Part shown: in pieces, positions 25,058 through 33,808 of the stretch
Layout of the letters: every line of letters begins with the position of its first letter
How positions within the stretch are numbered: position 1 is the stretch's first letter
Source: Palsa-1447 sp964414785
Lineage (GTDB): Bacteria > Verrucomicrobiota > Verrucomicrobiia > Opitutales > Opitutaceae
Direction: 5' to 3'
NCBI GenBank assembly: GCA_964414785.1
Contig: CAYPXZ010000013.1
Location: 1 to 64,000, forward strand
DNA length: 64,000 bases
Translations under genes and position numbers: made by a program
The notes under the pieces: model-generated
What the model was told of the DNA's origin: nothing
Seen by the model: the letters and a program-made list of their open reading frames with translations, nothing else
Database searches by the model: none

Positions 25058-25666
25058 ATGGATTCGACGTTCATCATGAAGGGCCTGCTGGTCGGCTTCT
25101 CCATCGCCGCGCCTGTGGGACCGATTGGCATCCTGTGCATCCGAAGGTCGCTCAAGGACGGATCCTGGGCCGGATTCACGGCGGGAATGGGCGCCGCCAC
25201 CGCGGACGCCGCCTACGGGTGCGTCGCGGGCTTCGGCCTCACCGCGGTCTCGGGCTTCCTCGTCCGCCGCCAGTTCTGGCTCGCCCTCATCGGAGGGGGG
25301 TTCCTTTGCTATCTCGGGATCCGAACCTTCCTGAGCAGGCCCTGCGCCCAGGCGGCGCCGGAAGGGGGCGACCGGCCGCTTGCCGTATTTGGCTCCACCC
25401 TCTTCCTCACCCTGGCCAATCCCGCCACAATCCTATCGTTCACGGTTGTATTCGCCGCCTTCGGGCTCGGCGCGACGGGAGATTACCGGGCGGCGGCGGC
25501 GCTCGTTCTCGGCGTCTTCGTGGGATCGGCGCTTTGGTGGCTGTTCCTTAGCACGGGCGTTGGGCTTCTCAGGTCGCGCCTCGACGCCGCGTGGATGGCG
25601 GCCGTGAATCGCATCTCGGGCGTGACGCTGTTCCTGTTCGGGCTCTACGCCCTTCTGCACCTTTGA
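25058..25666 (+). CDS. LysE-family amino acid/metabolite exporter
   Basis: 202-residue inner-membrane protein with six hydrophobic helices. The first helix carries the family hallmark GFSIAAPVGPIGILCIRRSL, and FLTLANPATILSFTVVFAAFG corresponds to the conserved 'NP' helix midway. It belongs to the LysE/RhtB superfamily, which exports lysine, arginine, homoserine, threonine or related metabolites by proton-coupled antiport. The substrate cannot be told from sequence. It is transcribed alone, 112 bp before a hybrid kinase gene. Confidence 0.88.
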   Translation: MDSTFIMKGLLVGFSIAAPVGPIGILCIRRSLKDGSWAGFTAGMGAATADAAYGCVAGFGLTAVSGFLVRRQFWLALIGGGFLCYLGIRTFLSRPCAQAAPEGGDRPLAVFGSTLFLTLANPATILSFTVVFAAFGLGATGDYRAAAALVLGVFVGSALWWLFLSTGVGLLRSRLDAAWMAAVNRISGVTLFLFGLYALLHL

Positions 25667-25777
25667 TCCCGGGGGAGATAGCCTTGCTAACCCCGGTCCG
25701 CAGACACACTTTCGCGTCGCGGCATCCCAAAACAAGCGGGGTCCCCTGCCCGGCTGGGCCCGCGCCACCTCAATGCC

Positions 25778-27328
25778 ATGAATCGTGAGACCCTGCGAGT
25801 CCTCAACCTGGAGGCCGACGCCGCGGACCTTGAGCGGGTGCGAAGCAAGGCCCTTTCGACGGGACTGAACATCCAGTTCCAGCGGGCCTCAAACCTCGCC
25901 GAGTTTGAGGCTGCGATCGGGCGCGCAGAGGTTGACGTAATCCTGGCGGACCACGGCGCCCCCGGGATCGACGCGAAGGCCGCACTCGAGTCCGCGCACA
26001 GGAGGCTTCCGAGCATCCCCTACATCGTCGTTTCGGGCTCGATCGGCGAGGATGCCGCCGCTGAATGCATGAAGCGGGGCGCCGCGGACTTCGTCCACAA
26101 GGACCGGCTGGAACGCCTTCCGGAAGTCCTGCTCCGGGCGGCGGGGCGGCGCGGGTCGCCGGAGGGCGGCACCGAACGCATGGGGCTCGATTCCGAACTG
26201 CTCCAGGCCGAGAAAATGAAGGTCGTTGGGAAGCTGGCGGGAGGCATTGCGCACGACTTCAACAACCTGCTCACGATCATCTCAGGATATGTGAGCATGA
26301 TGCTCGACAAGGAGGAGCTAAAGCCGGGCCAGGCCGAGTCTCTGAAGCGGGTCTTCACGGCGAGCAGGCAGGCCGCGGGCCTCGTGCGCCAGCTGATGCT
26401 CTTTAGCCGCAAGCGGGATCCCAGCCTCGCCGTCGTGGATCTCAACGCCGAGGTCGAGGCCATCGCCGCCATGCTCAGGCGCCTCCTGGGAGAAACCATC
26501 GTGGTCGGCTTCGAGGGCGCGCCCGGGGCGCCGAGGACCCTCGCCGACATGGGCATGATCGAGCAGGCCCTGGTGAACCTGGCCTTCAACGCGCGAGACG
26601 CGATGCCAAGCGGGGGGAGCCTGGACATAGGCGTCGGGATCCTCAGGCGCGGGGAGAATCCCCCTGGTCCTCCGGGGGATTTCGCCTTCGTGTCCGTGCG
26701 CGATTCAGGGAGCGGGATACCGGCCGCGGTTCTGCCCAGGCTTTTCGAGCCCTTCTTCACGACAAAGGGCGACGGACGGGGCACCGGTCTGGGACTGGCG
26801 ACCGCGAAGGACATCGCTCAGCGCCACGGCGGATGGATCGACGTGAAGACGGAGGTCGGCACCGGGACGACCTTCCGCATCTTCCTGCCGCTCACCCAGG
26901 CTCAGCTCGCGTCCGGCGCGCTGCAGGCGCCCGGAGCGGACGCAAGCGGGCGAAAGGCGACCATCCTGCTCGTCGAGGACGAGGCAAACGTCCGCGAATT
27001 TGCCGCCGCCGTCCTGCAGCAGGACGGCTATGCGCTCCTCCAGGCGAAGTCCGCCGACAGCGCCCTGGAGGTCTGGCGCTGGCACTCGGCCCGCATCGAC
27101 CTTCTGCTGACCGACGTCGTTCTCCCCGGTGAACTGTCGGGACCGCAGCTCGGCCAAAAGCTCCGGGCGCAGAAGCCCTCCCTTAAGGTCATCCTCACGA
27201 CCGGGTACAGCCGCGAAACCGTCGAGGAAAAGTCGGGAGGGGCTGAGGCGCTGCGCCTGATGAACAAGCCCTACACACCGAGGATCCTGCTAGAGGCCGT
27301 GCGCGAGGCGCTCGCAGACGCGACGTAA
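25778..27328 (+). CDS. Soluble hybrid histidine kinase (REC-HisKA-HATPase-REC)
   Basis: 516 residues with no membrane segment. An N-terminal receiver-like domain (about residues 5-120) has Asp58 in VILADHG as the likely phosphoacceptor. The dimerisation H-box is KLAGGIAHDFNNLL with His159. The ATPase follows (N-box VNLAFNARDAM, G1 DSGSGIP, G2 GRGTGLGLATAKDIA). A C-terminal receiver (ILLVEDEANV, LLLTDVVLPG with the phosphoacceptor Asp, later TTGYS) ends the protein. The HDFNN H-box class often works on its own fused receiver. With receivers at both ends it is likely an intracellular relay node, receiving phosphate or a partner signal from another protein. No DNA-binding output is adjacent. Confidence 0.92.
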   Translation: MNRETLRVLNLEADAADLERVRSKALSTGLNIQFQRASNLAEFEAAIGRAEVDVILADHGAPGIDAKAALESAHRRLPSIPYIVVSGSIGEDAAAECMKRGAADFVHKDRLERLPEVLLRAAGRRGSPEGGTERMGLDSELLQAEKMKVVGKLAGGIAHDFNNLLTIISGYVSMMLDKEELKPGQAESLKRVFTASRQAAGLVRQLMLFSRKRDPSLAVVDLNAEVEAIAAMLRRLLGETIVVGFEGAPGAPRTLADMGMIEQALVNLAFNARDAMPSGGSLDIGVGILRRGENPPGPPGDFAFVSVRDSGSGIPAAVLPRLFEPFFTTKGDGRGTGLGLATAKDIAQRHGGWIDVKTEVGTGTTFRIFLPLTQAQLASGALQAPGADASGRKATILLVEDEANVREFAAAVLQQDGYALLQAKSADSALEVWRWHSARIDLLLTDVVLPGELSGPQLGQKLRAQKPSLKVILTTGYSRETVEEKSGGAEALRLMNKPYTPRILLEAVREALADAT

Positions 27329-27467
27329 ATCTGCGGGCGTGCGCCGTTGACAGGGTGTCCGTTGGAAGGTTTTCTCGACCCGCAGTTGCCGCCGTCGGAC
27401 CGGCGGTCCTCGGCCGCCCTCCCCCCGGAACCCACACCCCGATAACGGCCAGTAACCCAACTTAAGA

Positions 27468-30020
27468 ATGCCAATAGCGTCCCTGACACCCCTGGAAGGT
27501 GCGCTCGCAGCGGTCGCACTTGCCGGATGGATCGCCGCGGCGCTCGTATATTTCCGGCGCCGGGGGGATCCGGTCCGGGGCGACGGGAACGACGGGTATG
27601 AAAGCTACAAGCTGATCCTGGATTCGCTCGACCGCTCGAACATCCTTCTGTGGTGGGCCAAGGTGACCAAGGAAGGGACCGGCTACACGTGGCGGGTCAA
27701 GACCCCCCCGAACCTCCAGCACAACTCCATCTACCTGATGGCGGAGGGCCGCACGCGGGGCGGGCTCTGGTCGGATGAACAGATGCCCGACCGGGAGCGG
27801 ACCACGGGCCTGACGGCAAAAGCGCTGGACGAGGGTTCCCCGGGCTACCAGCAGGAATTCCGCATCATCGGAAAGGACTCGGTCCATTGGCTTAGCGAGG
27901 AGGTCACCATCGAGCCCGCGGGCCCGGGCGAATGGAACCTCGCCGGGGTCATTGTCGACGTGACCGAGCGCCGCGAGGCCGAGGAGGCGCACAGGAAGTC
28001 GGAGGAGCAGATCGGGAAGATCCTCAAGGGCGCGGACTGCCTGCTCTGGCAGGCGTCGGTCACGGGCAGCCCCGACACGGTCCAGACGTGGCGCATGTTC
28101 CTGCCGCAGTCCGTGCTCTACAAGCGGATCTTCGGCAGGGATTCCGTGCCCGGGCAGTCGACCCTCTGGACCGAGGACCAGATCCCCGAGTGGGCGGAGA
28201 TCGGCAAGTCCTCGCGCAAGGCCATGATCGAGGGCAAGACCGACTACGACCAGGAATTCCACGTGGTGGTCAATGGAAAGACATTCTGCGTCCATGAGCA
28301 CGTCGCAATCGACAAGGTGGGGACCGAGGAGTGGAACCTCGTGGGGGTCATCGTCGACATCACCCGGCTGGAGGCGGCGGAGAAGGAACTGGCGAGGGCA
28401 CGCGACGCGGCCCTGGAGTCGTCGAGGACCAAGAGTGAGTTCCTGGCGAACATGAGCCACGAGATCCGTACCCCCATGAACGGGGTAATCGGGATGACCG
28501 GCCTGCTGCTCGACACGCAGCTGAGCCCGATCCAGATGGAGTATGCGGAGACGATCCGCGGGTCGGCCGATTCGCTCCTGACGATCATCAACGACATCCT
28601 CGACTTCTCCAAGATTGAGGCCGGGAAGCTGGCGTTTGAGACGCTCGACTTCGACCTTGTGGAGACGGTGGAGGGAGCACTCGACATGTTCGCGGAGCGG
28701 GCCCGGCACAAGGGAATAGAGCTCGCGTGCGAGCTTCCCGCAGACCTGCCGAGGAGGCTGCGGGGAGACCCGGGCAGGCTCAGACAGGTGCTCACCAACC
28801 TGATGGGCAACGCCATCAAGTTCACGGTCAAGGGCGAGGTGGTCGTGCGGGTGGCGCGGGAGAGCGAGAGCGACACCCATGCGGTCATAAGCTTCTCCAT
28901 CAAGGACACCGGGATCGGGATCCCGCCGGAGGTCCAGGAAAAGCTTTTCCAGGCGTTCACCCAGGCCGACAACTCGACCACCCGCAGGTTCGGGGGCACG
29001 GGCCTGGGGCTGGCCATCTCGAAGCAGCTCGTGGAGATGATGGGGGGCGAGATCGGCGTCACCAGCGAGGCGGGAAAGGGCTCCACATTCTCATTTAGCG
29101 TCCGCATGGAGAAGCAGCTGGGGCCGCCGGAGCCCGCCCCGTCGATCTACTTCAGGGACCTCTTCGACCTGCGCGTCCTCGTGGTCGACGATAATGCGAC
29201 CAACCGCCAGATCCTGCGCCACCAGCTCTATGCCTGGAAGATGCAGAAGGGAAGCGCGGCCAACGGTCACGAGGCCCTGGAGATCCTCAGGGCCGCCGCC
29301 GCCGAGAAGAAGCCCTACGACCTTGCGCTGCTCGACATGCAGATGCCCGAGATGGACGGGATGACCCTGGCCCGCGCCATAAAGGCGGACCCAGCAATCG
29401 CGTCCACAAGGCTCATCATCCTGACGTCGATGGGCTACATGCATTCGACGGACGAACTCAAGGCGGCGGGGGTCGACGCCTTCCTCGTGAAGCCCGTGAA
29501 GCAGTCGCGGCTCTTCGATTGCCTTGTGACCGTCCTCGGCAGGGCCGCCGCGGAGCACGTCTTCGTGAAGCCGGAAAAGGGGGTGGACGAGACAAAGCAG
29601 GCCGCCGAACCCACCTTTACGCACCACGCACGCATCCTCCTGGCCGAGGACAATATCGTGAACCAGAAGGTGGCCCTCGCGCAGCTCAAGGGACTCGGTT
29701 TCAGCGCCGACGCCGTCGCCAACGGCCACGAGGTCCTGAGCGCGCTCAAGCAGGTGCCCTACGACATCATATTCATGGATTGCCAGATGCCCGAGATGGA
29801 CGGCTACGAGGCGTCCAGACTCATCCGGCAGGCCGAGCTGGCGCCGAACGTCAGCTGGAAGGCGCCCGTGCGCATCGTCGCCATGACGGCGCACGCCATG
29901 ACGGGCGACCGGGAGAAGTGCCTTGCCGTCGGCATGGACGACTACCTTTCAAAGCCCGTGCGCAAGGCGGACCTGCAGTCGGCCCTGATGAAGTGGCTCG
30001 CGCCTCCGAAGGCCGGATAA
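27468..30020 (+). CDS. Membrane-anchored hybrid sensor kinase (TM-PAS-PAS-HisKA-HATPase-REC-REC)
   Basis: 850 residues. A single helix near residues 8-30 anchors it. Two homologous PAS-like domains (about 45-170 and 183-300; both contain an 'LLW-A-VT...TWR' strand) are followed by a coiled segment and the H-box FLANMSHEIRTPMNGV with His331. G1 DTGIGIP and G2 GGTGLGLAISKQL complete the ATPase. Two receivers follow, LVVDDNATNRQIL/LALLDMQMPEMDG and ILLAEDNIVNQKV/IIFMDCQMPEMDGYE, both with intact Asp. No HPt domain is attached, so a separate phosphotransfer protein is needed. It lies 139 bp after the soluble hybrid kinase; a TTGACA at 27347-27352 has no good -10 partner. Confidence 0.93.
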   Translation: MPIASLTPLEGALAAVALAGWIAAALVYFRRRGDPVRGDGNDGYESYKLILDSLDRSNILLWWAKVTKEGTGYTWRVKTPPNLQHNSIYLMAEGRTRGGLWSDEQMPDRERTTGLTAKALDEGSPGYQQEFRIIGKDSVHWLSEEVTIEPAGPGEWNLAGVIVDVTERREAEEAHRKSEEQIGKILKGADCLLWQASVTGSPDTVQTWRMFLPQSVLYKRIFGRDSVPGQSTLWTEDQIPEWAEIGKSSRKAMIEGKTDYDQEFHVVVNGKTFCVHEHVAIDKVGTEEWNLVGVIVDITRLEAAEKELARARDAALESSRTKSEFLANMSHEIRTPMNGVIGMTGLLLDTQLSPIQMEYAETIRGSADSLLTIINDILDFSKIEAGKLAFETLDFDLVETVEGALDMFAERARHKGIELACELPADLPRRLRGDPGRLRQVLTNLMGNAIKFTVKGEVVVRVARESESDTHAVISFSIKDTGIGIPPEVQEKLFQAFTQADNSTTRRFGGTGLGLAISKQLVEMMGGEIGVTSEAGKGSTFSFSVRMEKQLGPPEPAPSIYFRDLFDLRVLVVDDNATNRQILRHQLYAWKMQKGSAANGHEALEILRAAAAEKKPYDLALLDMQMPEMDGMTLARAIKADPAIASTRLIILTSMGYMHSTDELKAAGVDAFLVKPVKQSRLFDCLVTVLGRAAAEHVFVKPEKGVDETKQAAEPTFTHHARILLAEDNIVNQKVALAQLKGLGFSADAVANGHEVLSALKQVPYDIIFMDCQMPEMDGYEASRLIRQAELAPNVSWKAPVRIVAMTAHAMTGDREKCLAVGMDDYLSKPVRKADLQSALMKWLAPPKAG

Positions 30021-30067
30021 TATCCGGTGCCGTTGACAAGGGCTCCATCCCGGATACAGATTCCGGG
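30013..30067 (+). promoter_or_regulatory. Promoter with two related palindromes ahead of iorA
   Basis: A perfect -35 TTGACA (30033-30038) and a -10-like TACAGA (30055-30060) are 16 bases apart, about 26 bases before the iorA ATG. A perfect inverted repeat CCGGATA-A-TATCCGG (30013-30027) lies just upstream, overlapping the kinase stop codon, and CCCGGA...TCCGGG (30049-30067, 7-base spacer) spans the -10. The palindromes look like operator half-sites for one repressor; the regulator is not identified. Confidence 0.55.
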
Positions 30068-30085
30068 AGTTAATCATAGGCGCCC

Positions 30086-30568
30086 ATGAGTAAATTCAAT
30101 CTGCAGGTGAACGGGCGTTCCCACGAGGTGGACGTCGCGCCGGAGACTCCCTTGCTCTGGGTTCTCAGGGACCAACTGGACCTGGTCGGCACGAAATTCG
30201 GCTGCGGCATCGGCCAGTGCGGCGCCTGCACCGTGCACCTGGACGGCAGCCCCGCAAGGGCGTGCCAGACGCCCGTCGCCACGGCGGCCTCCTCGAAGAT
30301 AACGACGATCGAGGGCCTCTCGGCCGACGGCTCGCACCCCCTTCAGAAGGCCTGGTGCGAGCTCGACGTGGCGCAGTGCGGCTATTGCCAGGCGGGCCAG
30401 TTGATGAGCGCGGCGGCCCTCCTCACCCAGAACGCGCACCCGAGCGACCAGGACATCGACGACGCGATGGGCGGCAATCTCTGCAGGTGCGCGACCTACT
30501 TCAGGATCCGCGCGGCGATACACAGGGCCGCGGATCTGGTGCAGGCCGGCAAGGAGATCCGGGCATGA
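30086..30568 (+). CDS. iorA: Molybdenum hydroxylase small subunit, two [2Fe-2S] clusters (IorA type)
   Basis: 160-residue electron-transfer subunit of a xanthine-oxidase-family enzyme. The plant-ferredoxin domain has FGCGIGQCGACTVHLDG, and the C-terminal helical domain has CGYCQAGQLMSAAAL and NLCRCATYFRIRAAI, together binding two [2Fe-2S] clusters. There is no FAD subunit gene nearby, which fits the isoquinoline 1-oxidoreductase/aldehyde-dehydrogenase branch that passes electrons to a cytochrome or other acceptor rather than NAD. The stop overlaps the large-subunit start (ATGA at 30565-30568). It has no signal peptide and would be exported bound to the Tat-carrying partner. Confidence 0.92.
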   Translation: MSKFNLQVNGRSHEVDVAPETPLLWVLRDQLDLVGTKFGCGIGQCGACTVHLDGSPARACQTPVATAASSKITTIEGLSADGSHPLQKAWCELDVAQCGYCQAGQLMSAAALLTQNAHPSDQDIDDAMGGNLCRCATYFRIRAAIHRAADLVQAGKEIRA

Positions 30569-32781
30569 GCGCGGTCCTCCAATCCCCGATCGACCGGAGG
30601 TCGTTCCTGCGGCTCGCCGCCATGGCCGGAGGCGGCCTGGTCATCGGCCACTATGTCCCCGCCGCGCATGCGGCCGACGCCGCCGCAGCCGGAGCCGAGA
30701 AGGCCAACGGCCTCTTCATTCCGAACGTCTTCATCCGCATAGCGACCGACGGATCCGTCACGATCTTCTCCGCGCGCCCCGAGGTGGGCCAGGGCATCAA
30801 GACCTCGCTCCCCATGGTCGTCGCCGAAGAGCTCGGAGCCGACTGGAGGAATGTCACCGTCGTCTCGGGGCAGCTTGATCCCGCATTCGGCCCGCAGTTT
30901 GCCGGGGGCAGCATGTCGACCCCCATGTCCTACGACGAGATGCGCAAGATGGGAGCCACCGCGCGCACGATGCTCGTCCAGGCGGCGGCCGCGACCTGGT
31001 CGGTCCCCGCAACGGAGTGCGTCGCGTCGGGCGGCGCCGTGCTTCACACGCCAAGCGGGAGGACACTCAAGTTCGGGGACCTGGTCGCCAAGGCCTCGAC
31101 GCTGCCCGTGCCCGCAGAGGGATCGGTGGCGCTCAAGGATCCGAAGGATTTCGTGCTTCTGGGGACGCGCGTCGGCGGCGTCGACAACCCGAAGGTCGTG
31201 ACGGGCCAGCCGCTCTTCGGCCTCGACCAGAAGCGCCCCGGGATGCTCTATGCCGTCTATGAGCGGTGCCCTGTCTGGGGCTCACGCCCCCTGGGCGCCA
31301 ATCTTGACCACGTGAAGGCGCTCCCGGGCGTCCGGGACGCGTTCATCGTCGACCGCACGGTCCCGGCGGGGCAGCTCACGGGCCTGGTCCCGGGAGTCGC
31401 CATCGTCGCGGACAACACCTGGGCCGCCTTCAGCGCCCGCACCGAGCTGAAGGTCACCTGGGAGGAGGGCAAGTTCGCCAAGAGCAGCTGGGACGACTTT
31501 GCCCGGCAGGCCAAGGAGATCGCGGGGCTCTCACCCGACTCGTCCAGCATCAGCGAGGCGCGGCGCGACGGGGACGTGGACCAGGCCCTGGCGGCCTCGG
31601 CCCGCGTCGTCGAGGCCGAGTATTCCTATCCCTTCATCTCCCACGCGAACCTGGAGCCCCAGAACTGCCTCGCGCATGTCCAGGGGGACCGGGCCGAGAT
31701 ATGGGCCCCCACCCAGAATCCGGACGGCGCGAGGAAGCTCGCAGCCCAAGTCCTCGGCATCCCCGCCGACAACGTCCAGGTCACCATCACCCGCATCGGC
31801 GGCGGCTTCGGGCGCAGGCTCGACTCCGACCCCGTTGCGGAGTGCGCGGTCATCTCGCAGAAGCTTGGCGTGCCCGTTAAGCTCGTCTGGGACCGCACCG
31901 ACGACCTGCAGCACGACCACTACCGCCCGGGCGGCTTCCACTTCCTGAAGGGGGCGATCGACTCGCAGGGCAAGCTGAGCGCATGGCGAAGCCACCACGT
32001 CTCGTTCGGCTCCAACATGGGCGCCGACGATTATCCCGCCCGCTTCGTCCCGAACTACCTTCTGCTCAATAGTTCGCTCGAGAACGGCGTTCCGCAGGGC
32101 CCCTGGAGGGCGCCCGGGAGCAACACGTACGCCTGGGTGACCTGCTGCTTCCTCGACGAGCTGGCCTTCGCCGCCGGAAAGGATCCCGTCGAGTTCAACC
32201 TCGGGCTGCTCGGGGACAAGGACCTTGTGACAGGGACCGGGCACAAGGGGCGCCCGTACAACGCAGCGAGGATGCGCAATGTCGTCCGCCAGGTCGCCGA
32301 GAAATCCGGCTGGGGCAAGACCCTCCCCAGGGGCAGCGGCATGGGCCTGGGGTACTACTTCAGCCACCAGGGCTACATCGCCGAGGTCGCCGAGGTGTCC
32401 GTCACCCGCTCGGGCGACCTGAGGGTCGACCGGGTCGTCGCGGCCGTCGACGTCGGGTCGCAGATTGTCAACCTGAGCGGAGCCGAGAACCAGGTCCAGG
32501 GGTCCATCACCGACGGCCTCAACGCCGCGTGGCGCCAGGAGCTCGACATCAAGCAGGGACGCGTCGTCCAGTCGAACTTCCACGAGTACCCCATGCTCCG
32601 GATGGTCGACGCCCCCCGGAAGATAGAGATCCATTTCATAAAGACCGACAACCCGCCGACGGGCCTCGGCGAACCCGCGCTCCCGCCGCTCGCGCCGGCC
32701 GTGTGCAACGCGATCTTCGCCGCCACGGGCAAGCGCGTCCGCCAGCTGCCGATTTCAAGGACAGACCTTTCATGGTCGTGA
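30565..32781 (+). CDS. iorB: Molybdenum hydroxylase large subunit, Tat-exported (IorB type)
   Basis: 738-residue molybdopterin-binding subunit. The N-terminal twin-arginine signal (DRRSFLRLAAMAGGG) sends the complex to the periplasm. Molybdopterin-domain motifs include RPEVGQGIKTSLPMVVAEEL, GRRLDSDPVAE, GPWRAPGSNTYAWV and the C-terminal GLGEPALPPLAPAV, which holds the essential active-site Glu. The RPEVGQG and repeated molybdopterin-domain arrangement match isoquinoline 1-oxidoreductase beta subunits, which hydroxylate N-heterocycles or oxidise aldehydes. The substrate cannot be named. Followed by xdhC and mocA, whose products prepare its cofactor. Confidence 0.92.
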   Translation: MSAVLQSPIDRRSFLRLAAMAGGGLVIGHYVPAAHAADAAAAGAEKANGLFIPNVFIRIATDGSVTIFSARPEVGQGIKTSLPMVVAEELGADWRNVTVVSGQLDPAFGPQFAGGSMSTPMSYDEMRKMGATARTMLVQAAAATWSVPATECVASGGAVLHTPSGRTLKFGDLVAKASTLPVPAEGSVALKDPKDFVLLGTRVGGVDNPKVVTGQPLFGLDQKRPGMLYAVYERCPVWGSRPLGANLDHVKALPGVRDAFIVDRTVPAGQLTGLVPGVAIVADNTWAAFSARTELKVTWEEGKFAKSSWDDFARQAKEIAGLSPDSSSISEARRDGDVDQALAASARVVEAEYSYPFISHANLEPQNCLAHVQGDRAEIWAPTQNPDGARKLAAQVLGIPADNVQVTITRIGGGFGRRLDSDPVAECAVISQKLGVPVKLVWDRTDDLQHDHYRPGGFHFLKGAIDSQGKLSAWRSHHVSFGSNMGADDYPARFVPNYLLLNSSLENGVPQGPWRAPGSNTYAWVTCCFLDELAFAAGKDPVEFNLGLLGDKDLVTGTGHKGRPYNAARMRNVVRQVAEKSGWGKTLPRGSGMGLGYYFSHQGYIAEVAEVSVTRSGDLRVDRVVAAVDVGSQIVNLSGAENQVQGSITDGLNAAWRQELDIKQGRVVQSNFHEYPMLRMVDAPRKIEIHFIKTDNPPTGLGEPALPPLAPAVCNAIFAATGKRVRQLPISRTDLSWS

Positions 32782-32809
32782 CCGTCGGCGCCCGTTCCCA
32801 GGCGGCGCG

Positions 32810-33808
32810 ATGAAGGCGCTTCAGGCCATCGCCGCGCACCTGGGCCATGCCGAAGGCTCCGGCGTGCTCGCCACTCTGACCTCGGTCGAGGGGTCCTCCT
32901 ACCGGAGGGCCGGGGCAAGGATGCTGATCACGGAGACGGGCCACAAGATCGGGTCCGTCAGCGGCGGATGCCTCGAGGAGGACCTGATCGAGCGCGCGAA
33001 GTCCGTCGCATCGAGCGGGCGCGCCGAGGTCGTCACCTACGACACCACGGCCGAGAACGACCTCGTCTGGGGCGTGGGGCTTGGCTGCCATGGGATCGTC
33101 CGCCTCCTCCTCGAGCCCGTCGGGTCGCGCCCCCCGTGGGTCCAGGTCCTGTCGGATAACCTCGCATCGGGCCTGCCCACGGAGCTCGCGGTCTGCTGGG
33201 ACGCCCGGAAGGGGCCTCTGGGTACCCGGCTCGGCGGCCCCGCTCCCTGCGCCTACACCAAAGGGGAAGGCGGGGTATTCTGCGACAGGATCGCCCCCCC
33301 CGCCTGCCTAACGATCTTCGGCGCGGGCGACGACGCCCAGCCCCTGGCAAGGCTCGCTCAGGAGCTCGGGTGGCGGGTGACGGTGGCCGATCCCCGCCCC
33401 GCAATGCCGACCGAAGGGAGGTTTCCGGGAGCACAGGCCCTCGTCTCGGGGCCCGCGGACACCCTCGTCGCCAGGACCTCCCCACGGGTGGGGTCGCTCG
33501 CGGTCGTCATGACGCACCACTACCGCCACGACGTGCCGCTCATTCACGACCTCCTCCCTCTCGACCTTGCATACCTGGGCCTGCTCGGCCCCAAGAAGCG
33601 GTCCGAGAAGATCCTCTCTGACCTTGAGGCCGCAGGGCTTGCGGTCACACCCCCGATGCGCTCCAGGCTTCACGCGCCTGTCGGCCTCGACATCGGCGCG
33701 GAGGGCCCCGAGGAGGTGGCCCTGAGCATCATCGCCGAGATGAACGCCGCCCTCGCGGGCCGCGACGCGCGGCCCCTTCGCGACCGGGTCCTCCCCATCC
33801 ATGCCTGA
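32810..33808 (+). CDS. xdhC: XdhC/CoxI-family molybdenum-cofactor sulfuration/insertion factor
   Basis: 332 residues. The N-terminal XdhC_CoxI domain has TLTSVEGSSYRRAGARMLI and GSVSGGCLEEDLIERA, and YDTTAENDLVWGVGLGCHG covers the conserved Cys segment. The C-terminal Rossmann-like XdhC_C domain contains LTIFGAGDDAQPLARLAQELGW and VMTHHYRHD. XdhC proteins bind the molybdenum cofactor, protect its sulfurated form and hand it to the large subunit. The position, 28 bp downstream of iorB, supports that partner. Confidence 0.93.
   Translation: MKALQAIAAHLGHAEGSGVLATLTSVEGSSYRRAGARMLITETGHKIGSVSGGCLEEDLIERAKSVASSGRAEVVTYDTTAENDLVWGVGLGCHGIVRLLLEPVGSRPPWVQVLSDNLASGLPTELAVCWDARKGPLGTRLGGPAPCAYTKGEGGVFCDRIAPPACLTIFGAGDDAQPLARLAQELGWRVTVADPRPAMPTEGRFPGAQALVSGPADTLVARTSPRVGSLAVVMTHHYRHDVPLIHDLLPLDLAYLGLLGPKKRSEKILSDLEAAGLAVTPPMRSRLHAPVGLDIGAEGPEEVALSIIAEMNAALAGRDARPLRDRVLPIHA

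Noticed and set aside
27347..27352. TTGACA upstream of the membrane hybrid kinase as a promoter
   Set aside because: No acceptable -10 sequence at 15-19 bases downstream.
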